Positions 44,578 through 55,095 of a DNA stretch of 64,000 nt are shown one piece after another (positions within the stretch are counted from its first letter, which is position 1; each line of letters starts with the position of its first letter). The notes beneath the pieces are model-generated. The model worked only from the letters and a program-made list of their open reading frames with translations, ran no database searches and was not told the origin of the DNA. The DNA is from Gammaproteobacteria bacterium (GTDB lineage Bacteria > Pseudomonadota > Gammaproteobacteria > Tenderiales > Tenderiaceae), in the NCBI GenBank assembly GCA_016200485.1, contig JACQEP010000025.1:1-64000 (forward strand), written 5' to 3'. Both the position numbers and the translations under genes were made by a program.

Positions 44578-45450
44578 GTGAATGACCCCAAACCACCTTT
44601 TACCCAACCCGTGTCCCAGAACACGTACGAAGATGAGATCAGCCTCGTCGACTTATGGCTGACACTGGCCAAACATAAGACCGTCATTCTCTCCATCGCC
44701 GCGACCTGCACCCTGGGCGGGATGGTCTTTGGCTTTATCAGTTCCGTCAAACATACTTATGTCACCGCCATTCAGCTGGGCACACCCAGCCTCGAGTCGA
44801 CAAAATCAACCATCACCAAACTGGAAAAGCTGTTTATCCCAACGACACAAGCCGCTCTCGATTCTCCCGTCGGCCTCAAGGTCGACTCGCCGGACGATAA
44901 GTTAATTCTTTTGGAATCCACGACTACAGAAGATAAAGTGGACGCCGTGCGCACCTTGCACACAGCGATCAGCAAACGACTGATTGAGGATCACGCTGTC
45001 CTTTTTGAGAAACAATTAACTTCGCTAAAAACCTTGGCTGACAACTACGCCACCACCCTCCGCGACCTGCAAAACAATAACTATGCGGGTGCTCTGGGTG
45101 AAAACATTAATGCATTGAAAGATAAAATCGCTCACACCAAGAGCGCAACCGATACGCAGGATCGCCTCAAGCTCGAACTCAAATTCGCCCATTCCGAACT
45201 CGCCCGCGAACAGCAACAGATCAAAGTGGCCGGCATCGATACTCAGACCAAGCTCGATCAGTTGCGCATGCAAATCGCCACCGCTCAGAACACCTCGCTG
45301 ATTTCAACGGCCAGCGAATATGAACGCAAGGGTAAATCGCCACTCGTCATGGGCGTTCTGGGCTTGGTACTGGGGGGAATTTTGGGAGTTTTTGCCGCCT
45401 TCCTGATGGAGTTTGCCCTTAAGGTTAAATCTGCCAAAGCACAGGCATAG
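44578..45450 (+). CDS. Wzz/polysaccharide chain-length determinant family protein
   Basis: A 290-residue inner-membrane protein with a cytoplasmic N-terminus, one segment at about 36-55, a long coiled-coil periplasmic part (about 60-250) and a second segment at about 258-280. This is the Wzz/PCP layout. ISLVDLWLTLAKHK near the start is the usual lead-in. It starts at GTG with CCGGAG upstream. No kinase domain is attached. It lies 4 kb from galU and the wbpM-like gene and probably sets polymer length for the same polysaccharide. Confidence 0.82.
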   Translation: MNDPKPPFTQPVSQNTYEDEISLVDLWLTLAKHKTVILSIAATCTLGGMVFGFISSVKHTYVTAIQLGTPSLESTKSTITKLEKLFIPTTQAALDSPVGLKVDSPDDKLILLESTTTEDKVDAVRTLHTAISKRLIEDHAVLFEKQLTSLKTLADNYATTLRDLQNNNYAGALGENINALKDKIAHTKSATDTQDRLKLELKFAHSELAREQQQIKVAGIDTQTKLDQLRMQIATAQNTSLISTASEYERKGKSPLVMGVLGLVLGGILGVFAAFLMEFALKVKSAKAQA

Positions 45451-45461
45451 CGCTTGAATCT

Positions 45462-46466
45462 ATGAAAATGCGTGCTGTTGTCATGAATACTCCGGGGAAG
45501 CCGGAGGTATTGCGACCCGCCGAAATCGCACGTCCGGTTATTACCCAGCCGCAGGAAATCCTGGTCCGCCTCAAGGCCGCCGGTGTTAATCCCGTCGACA
45601 CCAAACTCCGGGCGCGGGGCACTTATTATCCTGATCGCTATCCGACCATTTTGGGATGTGACGGTACCGGCATAGTCGAAGCCATCGGCTCAGCTGTGAC
45701 TCGATTCAAACCCGGCGATGAAGTTTATTACTGCTACGGCGGCATCGGCGGCACACAGGGCAATTACGCTGAATATGCGGTAATTCCTGAATACGTTGCC
45801 GCGCTTAAGCCGAAATCACTAAATTTTGAACAGGCTGCTGCCGCACCACTGGTACTCATTACCGCCTGGGAAAGCTTGTTTGACCGCGCCCACTTGCAGC
45901 CAGGCCAAACTGTGCTCATCCATGCCGGCGCCGGTGGCGTCGGCCATGTCGCAATTCAGCTCGCGCATGATAAAGACGCACGCGTGTGCACTACCGTGGG
46001 CAACAGCAGTAAGGCGGAGTTTGTGAATAGGTTAGGTGCCGAAAAGGTCATCGATTACAAGCAACAAGACTTCGTCACCACCGTACTCGACTGGACCAAT
46101 GGTCAAGGTGTTGATATCGCCTTCGACACCGTGGGTGGCGAAACATTTAATCGAAGTATTTCGGCAGTACGCTATGGTGGTGATCTAGTGACGCTGTTAC
46201 AACCAGAGGATACTGCCTCGTGGAAAGAAGCGCGCACACGCAATCTGCGCATCAGTCTGGAGCTCATGTTAACCCCCATGCACCAGGGACTCACAGACGC
46301 ATTGCGCCATCAAGGTCAGATCCTGCAACGCTGTGCGCAACTTTTCGATGAGGGCAAGCTTAAGATCCACGTTGCCCATACCTTCCCGCTCGCCGAAGCG
46401 GCAGCAGCCCACCGTCTGATAGAACAGGGTGGAATGACCGGCAAAATCGTGCTGACGATTGATTAA
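45462..46466 (+). CDS. zinc-type alcohol dehydrogenase / quinone oxidoreductase
   Basis: A 334-residue medium-chain reductase. The N-terminal GroES-like domain contains AAGVNPVDTKLRARGTYY and the Rossmann motif is HAGAGGVGHVAIQLA (about residue 150). Structural zinc Cys residues are absent, so it fits the zinc-free quinone oxidoreductase group. It is just downstream of the wzz-like gene (11 bases), though a metabolic link is not evident. The substrate is unknown. Confidence 0.9.
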   Translation: MKMRAVVMNTPGKPEVLRPAEIARPVITQPQEILVRLKAAGVNPVDTKLRARGTYYPDRYPTILGCDGTGIVEAIGSAVTRFKPGDEVYYCYGGIGGTQGNYAEYAVIPEYVAALKPKSLNFEQAAAAPLVLITAWESLFDRAHLQPGQTVLIHAGAGGVGHVAIQLAHDKDARVCTTVGNSSKAEFVNRLGAEKVIDYKQQDFVTTVLDWTNGQGVDIAFDTVGGETFNRSISAVRYGGDLVTLLQPEDTASWKEARTRNLRISLELMLTPMHQGLTDALRHQGQILQRCAQLFDEGKLKIHVAHTFPLAEAAAAHRLIEQGGMTGKIVLTID

Positions 46467-46477
46467 ATACAAAAATC

Positions 46478-46626
46478 TAACGCGGAGGCGCGGAGGCGCA
46501 GAGAAAAACAAAAATACCACTCACAAAGGGCACCAGGAAAGAATAGGTAAATTATTATAGAATAGCTTTATCTTCTCTTGCGATCTTGGCAATCAACTTT
46601 CCTCTGCGCCTTTGCGTCTCCGCGTT
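46478..46626. repeat. inverted-repeat element with TAACGCGGAGG ends, copy D
   Basis: The left end is TAACGCGGAGGCGCGGAGG and the right end finishes TTTGCGTCTCCGCGTTGG. It is a 149-bp element between the converging oxidoreductase and rlmD genes. AAAATC stands outside the left end and GATTTT outside the right, extending the inversion. Confidence 0.65.
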
Positions 46627-46640
46627 GGATTTTGATCTCA

Positions 46641-47966
46641 TTACCGCTCAAACAGCGCAATCGACTCGACATGCGTGGTATGCGGGAACATATCCATCAC
46701 CCCGGCGCTCACTAAACGATAACCCGCCTCATTGACCAAGACACCGGCATCACGCGCCAGCGTCGCCGGATCGCAAGCAACATATACGATCTTTTTCGCA
46801 CCAAACTCGGCAATGTGCTGCACGATCTCATACGCTCCAGTACGTGGTGGATCAAGCAAGATCTTATCAAAGCCCTGCCCAAACCAGGGCTGCGCGTGCG
46901 GCGCAAGCGTTAAATTCGCGCCATGGAACTCGACATTAACCAAGCCATTACGCCGCGCATTTTCTCGCCCCTGTTTGACCAGCAACTCATCACCCTCGAC
47001 GCCGACCACATGGCGAGCGTGGCGCGTTAGAGGTAAGGTGAAGTTACCCAGCCCGCAAAACAAATCCAGCACCCGATCCTGGGGCTGAATATCCAGTAAT
47101 TGAATTGCCCGGCTGACCATCGCCGGATTGATCGAATAATTAACCTGCGTAAAATCGGTAGGGCGAAAAAACAATTCAAGATCAAATTCTGACAAGCGGT
47201 AGCTCAACTCCGAATGATCCGGCCACAACAAATGCACACTGTCCGGCCCCTTGGGTTGCAAATAAATATGAAATCCGGTCTTGACGCCGAAATCGCACAA
47301 CTTGGCCAGATCATCCTCTATCAACGCATCCAGGTGACGAAACACCAGCGCTGTAGCAGTATCACTCACCGCTAGTTCGATTTGCGGAATTCGATCAAAA
47401 ATCTTCAGACTATGCACTAAGACCCGTAATTCATCCAACCGCTGACCAATAGCAGGATGCAACACCTCGCATGTTTCCAGATCGGCAAGAAACGCACTCC
47501 GTTTTTCCCTAAACCCGATTACCATTTTCTGTTTCTTAATGACATATTTGCAGCCCAGCCGCGCCTTGCGCCGATAACCCCAAACGTCACCCGTTAATGG
47601 CACCAACACTTCAGTCGGTTCAACCTTGCCAATGCGACGAAAATTCTCGAGCAGAATTTTCTGCTTGACCAGTATCTGATCATGAGCATCGAGGTGTTGC
47701 AGACTACATCCACCGCAGATCTCGAAGTGTTTACACTGCGGCGCTACACGTTGTGGCGATGGTAGTTTAATTTCTACCGACACGCCCTCGTCAAAATGCC
47801 TGTGCCGCGCCAAATACTTGAACATCACCTCCTCACCCGGCAAGGCCCCCTCAATGAAGATCGTTTTGCCCTCAATGTGCGCAACACCACGACCATCATG
47901 AGATAGCGATCCAATCACCGCCGGGAACGTTCCCGCGGGTACAGGCTTGAAGTTTCTGCGGCTCAT
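46641..47966 (-). CDS. rlmD: 23S rRNA (uracil(1939)-C(5))-methyltransferase
   Basis: A 441-residue SAM-dependent methyltransferase. A TRAM domain (about 10-70) is followed by the Fe-S cluster Cys set CKHFEICGGCSLQHL and, later, the SAM-binding DLFCGLGNFTLPL. The catalytic Cys is in VYVACDPATLARD and the final motif is DMFPHTTHVESIALFER. Length is normal. It is followed upstream by the exonuclease gene and cysM; cysM next to rlmD is also seen in Pseudomonas, from memory. Confidence 0.96.
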   Translation of the reverse strand: MSRRNFKPVPAGTFPAVIGSLSHDGRGVAHIEGKTIFIEGALPGEEVMFKYLARHRHFDEGVSVEIKLPSPQRVAPQCKHFEICGGCSLQHLDAHDQILVKQKILLENFRRIGKVEPTEVLVPLTGDVWGYRRKARLGCKYVIKKQKMVIGFREKRSAFLADLETCEVLHPAIGQRLDELRVLVHSLKIFDRIPQIELAVSDTATALVFRHLDALIEDDLAKLCDFGVKTGFHIYLQPKGPDSVHLLWPDHSELSYRLSEFDLELFFRPTDFTQVNYSINPAMVSRAIQLLDIQPQDRVLDLFCGLGNFTLPLTRHARHVVGVEGDELLVKQGRENARRNGLVNVEFHGANLTLAPHAQPWFGQGFDKILLDPPRTGAYEIVQHIAEFGAKKIVYVACDPATLARDAGVLVNEAGYRLVSAGVMDMFPHTTHVESIALFER

Positions 47967-47979
47967 GCCTGATAAATCC

Positions 47980-48759
47980 TTACACTTCGCCGCCAGTCCA
48001 GGCGTTAAGAAACTCGATGAAATGGGGTTTGGCCTCGTGCGTCAATACTTCACGCACCAATCGGCATTCAGCAGTATATTCCTCGATTGTCAAATTACCG
48101 CGCATCAATTCAAAACGCAGATACACAAGATAGGTATTGAGCACATCGGTCTCACAATAATTGCGAATACCTTCCAAGTCACCCGCCTGAAAACTGTCCC
48201 ACACCTTGGCGCCACTCATCCCCATCTTGCCGGGAAAACCCAATAAGGTCGCAATGTCATCCAGTGGCGCATTGGCGCGCGGCTGATAGGCTGCCAACAC
48301 GTCCATCAGATCGGTATGTCGATAATGATAGCGGCTAAGATAATTATTCCATTTGAAGTCCCGGTCACCCTCGCCGACATCCCAATAACGCGGCGCCACC
48401 ACGCCATTGATCAGTCCTCGATAATGCAACACCGGCAGATCAAAGCCACCGCCATTCCAGGAAACCAATGTCGGTGTGAATTTATCGATGCCATCGAAGA
48501 AGCGTTGAATCAATTCTTTCTCGGAAGACTCAAGCGTTCCCAATGACCAGACCTTGAGTTGATCACGGTTACGAAATACCGCAGAGATTGCCACGACGCG
48601 ATGTTGATGTAATGGCAGGAAATCATTGCCCGTGTCCTGCCGACGGCGATGAAACATGACCTCCGCAACGTCCTTATCTGCCAAGCCATCCAAATCATAG
48701 AGTTTGCGGCCACCCGCAACATCCGGCACAGTTTCAATATCAAAGACAAAGACATTCAT
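47980..48759 (-). CDS. 3'-5' exonuclease, DnaQ-like
   Basis: A 259-residue RNase H-fold exonuclease. Exo I is VFVFDIETVPD with Asp7 and Glu9, Exo II is LVSWNGGGFDLPVLHYR, and Exo III is the YCETDVLNTYLVYLR box. This group is often annotated as a PolB-like predicted exonuclease. Cellular role is unknown. It lies 13 bases upstream of rlmD on the same strand and 17 bases downstream of cysM. Confidence 0.9.
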   Translation of the reverse strand: MNVFVFDIETVPDVAGGRKLYDLDGLADKDVAEVMFHRRRQDTGNDFLPLHQHRVVAISAVFRNRDQLKVWSLGTLESSEKELIQRFFDGIDKFTPTLVSWNGGGFDLPVLHYRGLINGVVAPRYWDVGEGDRDFKWNNYLSRYHYRHTDLMDVLAAYQPRANAPLDDIATLLGFPGKMGMSGAKVWDSFQAGDLEGIRNYCETDVLNTYLVYLRFELMRGNLTIEEYTAECRLVREVLTHEAKPHFIEFLNAWTGGEV

Positions 48760-48776
48760 GCGTGACTCTCGGAAGC

Positions 48777-49667
48777 TTACTCAGGAAACACACCCGTCGA
48801 TAAATAACGATCACCGCGATCACAAATAATCGCGACAATCACGGCGTTCTCAACCTCTTGTGCTAAACGTAAAGCCGCGCTTACGGCACCGCCGGATGAA
48901 ATCCCGGCAAAAATTCCTTCCTGCGCCGCCAGAGCCCGCGTAGTTTCTTCCGCATCTTGCTGAGTGACATCAATAATTCGATCCACCTGTGCCGGTTCGT
49001 AAATCTTGGGTAAATATTCAACTGGCCAACGACGAATACCCGGGATACTGGCGCCATCCACCGGCTGCACTCCGATAATCTGAATCTTGGGATTTTGCTC
49101 GCGTAAATAGCGGGAGGTCCCCATAATGGTGCCGGTCGTACCCATTGCGCTGACGAAATGCGTTATCCGGCCCTGGGTATCGCGCCAGATTTCTGGGCCT
49201 GTGCCTTCATAATGCGCCAGTGGGTTATCAGGATTTGCAAATTGATTGAGTACCCGGCCCTCACCGCGTGACTCCATTTCACACGCCAGATCAATCGCTG
49301 CTTCCATACTACCTGCCTTAGGCGTCAGAATAATCTCAGCGCCAAATGCCTTCATCACCGCCCGCCGCTCGACGCTCATATGCTCGGGCATAATCAACAC
49401 CATGCGATAGCCCTTCATTGCCGCCGCCATCGCCAGGGCAATACCTGTATTGCCGCTCGTCGCCTCAATCAGCGTGTCACCTGGCTTGATTTCGCCACGC
49501 GCCTCAGCGTGTTTGATCATACTCAAGGCAGGACGATCTTTGACTGAACCCGCCGGATTGTTTCCCTCGAGCTTTACCAGCAAAGTATTGGTGCTGGCAC
49601 TCAGCATGCGCTGCAGACGCACTAAAGGCGTGTTACCAATGAATTGTTCCAAGGTAGGAAAGGTCAT
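48777..49667 (-). CDS. cysM: cysteine synthase B
   Basis: A 296-residue PLP enzyme that makes cysteine from O-acetylserine and sulfide or thiosulfate. The PLP lysine lies in NNPAGSVKDRPALSMI, the substrate loop is EATSGNTGIALA and the phosphate-binding loop is SAMGTTGTIMGTSRYLRE. Length fits CysM, not the longer CysK. It is followed by the exonuclease and rlmD genes in the same direction. Confidence 0.95.
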   Translation of the reverse strand: MTFPTLEQFIGNTPLVRLQRMLSASTNTLLVKLEGNNPAGSVKDRPALSMIKHAEARGEIKPGDTLIEATSGNTGIALAMAAAMKGYRMVLIMPEHMSVERRAVMKAFGAEIILTPKAGSMEAAIDLACEMESRGEGRVLNQFANPDNPLAHYEGTGPEIWRDTQGRITHFVSAMGTTGTIMGTSRYLREQNPKIQIIGVQPVDGASIPGIRRWPVEYLPKIYEPAQVDRIIDVTQQDAEETTRALAAQEGIFAGISSGGAVSAALRLAQEVENAVIVAIICDRGDRYLSTGVFPE

Positions 49668-49728
49668 GTTGTGGATTTTACCGGAAGCCGATCAAACGGG
49701 CGAATTTGCCCCATGGATAGAGGAGTCC

Positions 49729-50607
49729 TCAATCCACGGTACAAATAAAGGATTTCAAATATCCGCGAAATGCACCACCAAGCTCCGGATGCTGCAAGGC
49801 ATACTCCACCGTTGCCTGCAAGTAGCCGAGTTTGCTACCGCAATCATAGCGTTTACCCGTAAATTGATAAGCCAGCACCTGCTCTTGTCTTAATAGCTCG
49901 GCAATCGCATCGGTCAGCTGAATCTCACCACCCGCACCCCGCTGCGTCCGTTCCAGCAAATCGAATATTTGCGGCGTGAGAATATAACGCCCCACCACAG
50001 CGAGATTGGAGGGTGCAACTTCGGAACGAGGTTTCTCGACGATTCGATCAACCTTCCCCAAACGCTCATGGAAACTACCTGTTTTGACGATGCCATACTT
50101 ATCTGTATCTTCCGCCGCAACGGGCTCGACCCCTAAAACACTGCACCGATGCTGTTCATATACCTGAGCCATCTGCGACATGCAGGCCCCTCCCGCACCA
50201 TCGATCAAATCGTCGGCCAGAATCACGGCAAATGGCTCATCTCCGACCACAGGCCGGGCGCAGAGCACCGCATGCCCCAATCCCAACGCCTCTGGCTGCC
50301 GCACATAGACGCAGGAAATTCCCTCCGGCACTACACTACGAACCAGACTTAGCAACTCATGCTTGCCGCGCTTTTCAAGTTCGGCTTCAAGCTCATAATT
50401 TTTATCAAAATGGTCTTCAATCGCCCGCTTGGAACTGCTGGTCACAAAAATCAATTGGGTGATACCGGCTGCAATCGCCTCTTCTGCCGCATACTGAATC
50501 AGTGGCTTGTCGACAATCGGCAACATTTCCTTGGGATTTGCCTTCGTTGCAGGCAAAAATCGTGTTCCCATGCCTGCCACTGGAAATACCGCCTTTTTGA
50601 CCTTCAT
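49729..50607 (-). CDS. galU: UTP--glucose-1-phosphate uridylyltransferase
   Basis: A 292-residue enzyme that makes UDP-glucose. The start [26 protein letters not shown] and the [21 protein letters not shown] block are characteristic. It is two bases downstream of the wbpM-like gene, so they are co-transcribed. UDP-glucose would feed polysaccharide made with the neighbouring wbpM-like and manC products. Confidence 0.96.
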   Translation of the reverse strand: MKVKKAVFPVAGMGTRFLPATKANPKEMLPIVDKPLIQYAAEEAIAAGITQLIFVTSSSKRAIEDHFDKNYELEAELEKRGKHELLSLVRSVVPEGISCVYVRQPEALGLGHAVLCARPVVGDEPFAVILADDLIDGAGGACMSQMAQVYEQHRCSVLGVEPVAAEDTDKYGIVKTGSFHERLGKVDRIVEKPRSEVAPSNLAVVGRYILTPQIFDLLERTQRGAGGEIQLTDAIAELLRQEQVLAYQFTGKRYDCGSKLGYLQATVEYALQHPELGGAFRGYLKSFICTVD

Positions 50608-50609
50608 AG

Positions 50610-52484
50610 TTATGCCGTCACCTTTTCAAAGGGAATCACGTTGTTCTGATTAGATTGCATGGGGAGTACCGACGCCATTTCAGGCACCAATCCATGAAGC
50701 AATGCCGTTAGTCGCTCTATGTCATACATTGCGCACGATTGCTCCATATCAATCAGTACGGAATCGACAAGCTGACACTCGACCGAGCGGCTGTGAGCTT
50801 GGAATATTTTCTCATGCGCGGTCTCGGCAAGATTCTCCTGATCATGAAACAATTCTTCGTACAGCTTCTCGCCAGGACGCAAACCGGTATAGACAATCTC
50901 AATATCCTGCCCCGGTACTTTGCCCGACAAACGAATCATTTGTTCCGCCAGATAATTGATCTTGATCGGCTCGCCCATATCCAGCACAAAGATCTCGCCG
51001 CCATCCCCCAACACAGCCGCTTGCAAAATCAATTGCGAAGCTTCCGGAATCGTCATGAAATAACGGGTAATATCAGGATCGGTCACGGTCACCGGCCCGC
51101 CTGCCTCGATTTGGGCGCGGAACAAAGGCACCACGCTACCGGCAGATCCGAGGACATTCCCAAAGCGCACGGTAATAAACTTCGTCTGCGAATGTCGGCT
51201 CAGCGTCTGACACAATATTTCAGCCACCCGTTTGGTTGCACCCATCACATTCGCCGGATTGACGGCCTTATCGGTCGATACCAGCACAAATATTCCGCAA
51301 CCATGGCGATCCGCGGCCGATGCCAGAAGATGACTGCCCAACACATTGTTACGCACTGCTTCGCGAACCTGCGCCTGTAACATCGGCACATGTTTGTAGG
51401 CTGCCGCGTGGAAAACCACTTCTGGCCGGTACTCTTCAAACACGCGTTCAATCGCAACCTTGTCACAGACATCTATCAAACAGGGATAAAGCACCAAGTT
51501 TGGAAAATGTTGCCGCAGCTCCAGCTCGATAGAATAGAGATTGAATTCCGACCTCTCCACAATCACGAGTTTGGCAGGCCCCAAACGGGCAATCTGGCGA
51601 CACAACTCTGACCCAATGGACCCACCGCCACCGCTCAACAAAACAACCTTGCCCGCCAGGCCGTCGCTAATCCGTTTCCAATCAAGTGCCACGGATTCAC
51701 GCCCCAGCAGATCATCAATCGATACATCACGTAATTCCTGCAATACCGAATATCCGGAAACCAGATCCTGCAACCGGGGCAAGGTACGAAACGGCACACC
51801 CGCCGCATTACACAAAGCCACTACGCGCCGCATCTGGATACCCGTCGCCGAAGGTATCGCAAGCATCACAATATCCACACTCCGTTCAGCCACCACATTT
51901 CCCAGGCAATCGACCGCGCCGAAGACCGGTAAGCCGTGAATGTTTGCCCCTTTTAGCCGGATGTCATCATCGAGAAAACCAATGGGTTGATATTCTCTAT
52001 TGCGACGCATATCACGCACCAGCATCTCACCGGCCCGTCCGGCACCAATCACCAACACTCGTTTCGCTTCGGAAATTTTGATCTTGAGCCCATGATCCTT
52101 CCATAAGCGATAACAGAGGCGCGGCCCTCCTAACAAAAAAACCAGAAACAAGGGATAGAGCATCAGTGCGGTACGTGGCACACCTGCCATTCGATTGAAT
52201 AGAAACAAGGCAAGCGTAATCGCCAAGGCACCCAACACTGCGGCTCGAATAATATTCCAGAGGTCCGGAATGCTGGCAAAACGCCATACGCCACGATAAA
52301 GACCGACCTTCCACAACACTGCTCCTTGCGCCAACAATACTGTTGCAATCACGCCAGGACTGGGCATTAATCCAATGGAATACCCTTCATAACTGCCACG
52401 AATCAGGTTGGCCAACATCCACGCCACCATGACCATAAAAACATCATGCACTAGAACCAATGTGCGTCGATTGATTTCTCGCAT
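50610..52484 (-). CDS. nucleotide-sugar 4,6-dehydratase, WbpM/PglF-like
   Basis: A 624-residue membrane-anchored enzyme. Four N-terminal segments (about 12-110) are followed by a CoA-binding-like Rossmann region ([17 protein letters not shown], near residue 142) and the catalytic short-chain domain with [17 protein letters not shown] (near 283). The active-site motif is [16 protein letters not shown], with Met replacing the usual Tyr, as in WbpM/PglF/FlaA1 dehydratases acting on UDP-GlcNAc. It is the first step to deoxy-amino sugars in O-antigen or glycans. In Pseudomonas wbpM closes the O-antigen cluster downstream of ihfB; this gene has a similar place. Confidence 0.93.
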   Translation of the reverse strand: MREINRRTLVLVHDVFMVMVAWMLANLIRGSYEGYSIGLMPSPGVIATVLLAQGAVLWKVGLYRGVWRFASIPDLWNIIRAAVLGALAITLALFLFNRMAGVPRTALMLYPLFLVFLLGGPRLCYRLWKDHGLKIKISEAKRVLVIGAGRAGEMLVRDMRRNREYQPIGFLDDDIRLKGANIHGLPVFGAVDCLGNVVAERSVDIVMLAIPSATGIQMRRVVALCNAAGVPFRTLPRLQDLVSGYSVLQELRDVSIDDLLGRESVALDWKRISDGLAGKVVLLSGGGGSIGSELCRQIARLGPAKLVIVERSEFNLYSIELELRQHFPNLVLYPCLIDVCDKVAIERVFEEYRPEVVFHAAAYKHVPMLQAQVREAVRNNVLGSHLLASAADRHGCGIFVLVSTDKAVNPANVMGATKRVAEILCQTLSRHSQTKFITVRFGNVLGSAGSVVPLFRAQIEAGGPVTVTDPDITRYFMTIPEASQLILQAAVLGDGGEIFVLDMGEPIKINYLAEQMIRLSGKVPGQDIEIVYTGLRPGEKLYEELFHDQENLAETAHEKIFQAHSRSVECQLVDSVLIDMEQSCAMYDIERLTALLHGLVPEMASVLPMQSNQNNVIPFEKVTA

Positions 52485-52541
52485 ACGCGATGCCCCTATC
52501 CCCTTATATGCAATATTTGATTATCTGAATGATTTTGAATA

Positions 52542-54020
52542 TTAGCGCCCATAGACATCTTCAAACCTGACAATATCATCCTCGCCCAAATAGCTTCCCG
52601 ATTGCACCTCGATCAACTCCAAGGGAATTGTTCCTGGATTTTCCAAACGATGTTTCATTCCCACCGGGATATAGGTCGATTGATTTTCACTCACCAACAG
52701 GATTTCATCCCCGCGCGTCACCTTGGCCGTCCCCTTAACCACAATCCAGTGCTCGGCACGATGATGGTGCATCTGTAACGATAATGCCGCCCGGGGATTA
52801 ACGGTAATACGCTTGACCTGAAAGCGCTCGCCATTGTCGATCGATTCATAACATCCCCATGGGCGCGAGACACGACGATGGGTTTGGTATTGAGTTTTAT
52901 TGTTTCTCTTTAATTCTTCGACAATCTTTTTGATATCCTGCGAGCGGTCTTTGTGGGCCACCAGCACGGCATCCGCCGTTTCAACCGCAATAATGTCTTC
53001 CAAGCCCACCGTCGCCAGCACCCGATGCTCGGCAATCAGCACATTATTTTTCGAATCAATCGCGTGTACATCGCCTTTTTTGACATTTCCCGCCGCATCA
53101 TGCTCACTCGCCGACCACAAGCTGGCCCAGGAGCCCACGTCCGACCACCCAGCATCCAGCGGCACAACAACAGCATCCCCGTGCTTAGCCGATCCAACAA
53201 TTTTCTCCATGACTGCATAATCGATGGAATCACTGGGGCAGGCAGCAAACACTTTCGCGTCAACGCGAAAGAAATCACGATCCGCCGCACCTTGTTCAAA
53301 GGCCTGCACGCAACTTTGTGCAATGTCGCTGCGATATTGTTTGATTGCCGTCATCCAGGTAGTAGCCGTCATCATGAAAATGCCACTATTCCAGAGATAG
53401 TCACCGGAGTTGAGATATTTTTCTGCAGTCTTTAAATCCGGTTTTTCGACAAAGGCGGCGATGGTAAAGGTATCACCATCGCCCTGACGCGCGCCCTTTT
53501 TGATGTAACCGAAACCCGTTTCTGGCGCATCCGGCACAATACCAAAGGTCACGACCCCCCCCGCACGGGCATGCGGAACCGCCAACACAACTGCCTGGTG
53601 AAACGCCGTCACATCCTTGATTAAATGATCAGCGGGCATGACGAGCAAAATCGGATCCGTCTCACTACCAGCGGCCGCCAGCGCCGCCAAGGTCATCGCT
53701 GGCGCGGTATTGCGCCCAACAGGTTCCAGAATAATTTTGGAATAATTTTTCTTGATTTGCCGGACCTGCTCTCCGACCAAAAAACGATGTTCTTCGTTGC
53801 AGATTATCAGCGGATTGAGAACGTTGACTTCATCGCTCTGCGTCTTAGACAGGCGGCTATCCAGTCCATCCATACGCATCACCGTATTCTGCAATAGACT
53901 CAATTCGCCAAACAGGGCGATCAATTGCTTGGGGAAATGTTCGCGCGACAATGGCCAGAGCCGGGTTCCTGAGCCACCGCTAAGAATTACAGGCTGCAAA
54001 ATCATCTTTCTCGTATCCAA
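52542..54020 (-). CDS. manC: mannose-1-phosphate guanylyltransferase/mannose-6-phosphate isomerase
   Basis: A 492-residue bifunctional enzyme leading to GDP-mannose. The N-terminal guanylyltransferase has PVILSGGSGTRLWPLSREHFPKQL; the C-terminal cupin isomerase has RPWGCYESIDNGERFQVK and LQMHHHRAEHWIVVKGTAKV. Length is normal for the AlgA/CpsB type. Phosphomannomutase is not in the window. It lies between comEA and the wbpM-like gene and probably supplies the same polysaccharide. Confidence 0.95.
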   Translation of the reverse strand: MDTRKMILQPVILSGGSGTRLWPLSREHFPKQLIALFGELSLLQNTVMRMDGLDSRLSKTQSDEVNVLNPLIICNEEHRFLVGEQVRQIKKNYSKIILEPVGRNTAPAMTLAALAAAGSETDPILLVMPADHLIKDVTAFHQAVVLAVPHARAGGVVTFGIVPDAPETGFGYIKKGARQGDGDTFTIAAFVEKPDLKTAEKYLNSGDYLWNSGIFMMTATTWMTAIKQYRSDIAQSCVQAFEQGAADRDFFRVDAKVFAACPSDSIDYAVMEKIVGSAKHGDAVVVPLDAGWSDVGSWASLWSASEHDAAGNVKKGDVHAIDSKNNVLIAEHRVLATVGLEDIIAVETADAVLVAHKDRSQDIKKIVEELKRNNKTQYQTHRRVSRPWGCYESIDNGERFQVKRITVNPRAALSLQMHHHRAEHWIVVKGTAKVTRGDEILLVSENQSTYIPVGMKHRLENPGTIPLELIEVQSGSYLGEDDIVRFEDVYGR

Positions 54021-54034
54021 TTACTGTTTCAGCT

Positions 54035-54319
54035 TCATTGCGAAAACTCATCGGAGTCCGCGACCACAATCTTGGCACGATTTTTCTCGATGAGTTTGGG
54101 ACCAATCCCTTTTACCCGGGTTAGATCGTCGGCCGATTTGAATGGCCCATGTTGCCGCCGTTCCGTCACGATGGCCTTGGCCTTGGCGGGACCGACCCCC
54201 ACCAATTCCCGATCCAATGTTGCGGTATTGGCGCGGTTGATATTCACCACCTCTGCCGCAGCGGCAACGCCAACCAGCGCTATCAACAAAATCCCTAAAA
54301 TGGCTTTCACGGAGCGCAC
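54035..54319 (-). CDS. comEA: ComEA family helix-hairpin-helix DNA-binding protein
   Basis: A 94-residue exported protein. A signal peptide (cleavage near residue 22, VAAAAEVV) precedes two helix-hairpin-helix motifs: LVGVGPAKAKAIV and VKGIGPKLIEKNRAKIV. Short ComEA proteins pull transforming DNA into the periplasm and hand it to ComEC, whose gene is at 9703. In Pseudomonas a homologue also lies next to wbpM. The gene is 15 bases upstream of manC. Confidence 0.92.
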   Translation of the reverse strand: MRSVKAILGILLIALVGVAAAAEVVNINRANTATLDRELVGVGPAKAKAIVTERRQHGPFKSADDLTRVKGIGPKLIEKNRAKIVVADSDEFSQ

Positions 54320-54369
54320 TCCTTTACCTCCGATTCCTGTCTTTAAAACAAAAGGATGCCGAAAAATCC

Positions 54370-55095
54370 CTATTTAGTCAAGGCATTAGCGATTCCTAAC
54401 TGAATCGACCGTAGTGCCGCCAACGGATCCGGCGCCTGGGTAATTGGCCGACCAATCACAAGATAGCTCGCCCCCGACTTGAGCGCCTCACTGGGGGTCA
54501 ATACCCGATTCTGGTCGCCTTTGTCACTCCCCGCCGGACGCACTCCTGGCGTCACCAAACAAAATTCCGCCCCGATTGCTTGGCGCAGCAAAGCTGCTTC
54601 TTGCGGTGAACAGACCACTCCATCCAAGCCACTACTCTCGGTTAACTGCGCCAAGCGCAAGACGTTAGCCGCAAGGTTCCCCCCCAGCCCCGTTTCATGG
54701 ATCTCGCGTTCAGTCAGGCTGGTAAGAATAGTGACCGCGATCAACAAGGGCCGATGCTCACCCGCCGCAGCTACGGCCTCCCGCGCCGCTTCCATCATCC
54801 GCCGCCCGCCCTGGGCATGCACATTCAGCATCCACACCCCAAGATCAGCCGCGGCCGCACATGCGGCCGCGACAGTGTTGGGAATATCATGGAATTTGAG
54901 ATCCAGAAACACCTCATAACCGGCGTTCACTAAGCGCTTAACAAAAGCAGGCCCCTCACGGGTAAACAACTCCTTACCTACCTTCACTCGACAACCGCGG
55001 GGATCGAGTTTTTCAACCAGCACCCACGCCCGGTCGGCAGTGGGAAAATCCAAGGCAACAATGATCCGTTTGGGATCAGTCTCAAAAAACGGCAT
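54370..55095 (-). CDS. pyrF: orotidine 5'-phosphate decarboxylase
   Basis: A 241-residue TIM-barrel enzyme, the last step to UMP. The catalytic DxKxxD lies in [13 protein letters not shown], and the phosphate loop is [13 protein letters not shown] at 55095 is chosen because it overlaps the lapB stop by one base (TAATG) and gives the family start. lapA, lapB and pyrF together are a usual gammaproteobacterial order. Confidence 0.96.
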   Translation of the reverse strand: MPFFETDPKRIIVALDFPTADRAWVLVEKLDPRGCRVKVGKELFTREGPAFVKRLVNAGYEVFLDLKFHDIPNTVAAACAAAADLGVWMLNVHAQGGRRMMEAAREAVAAAGEHRPLLIAVTILTSLTEREIHETGLGGNLAANVLRLAQLTESSGLDGVVCSPQEAALLRQAIGAEFCLVTPGVRPAGSDKGDQNRVLTPSEALKSGASYLVIGRPITQAPDPLAALRSIQLGIANALTK

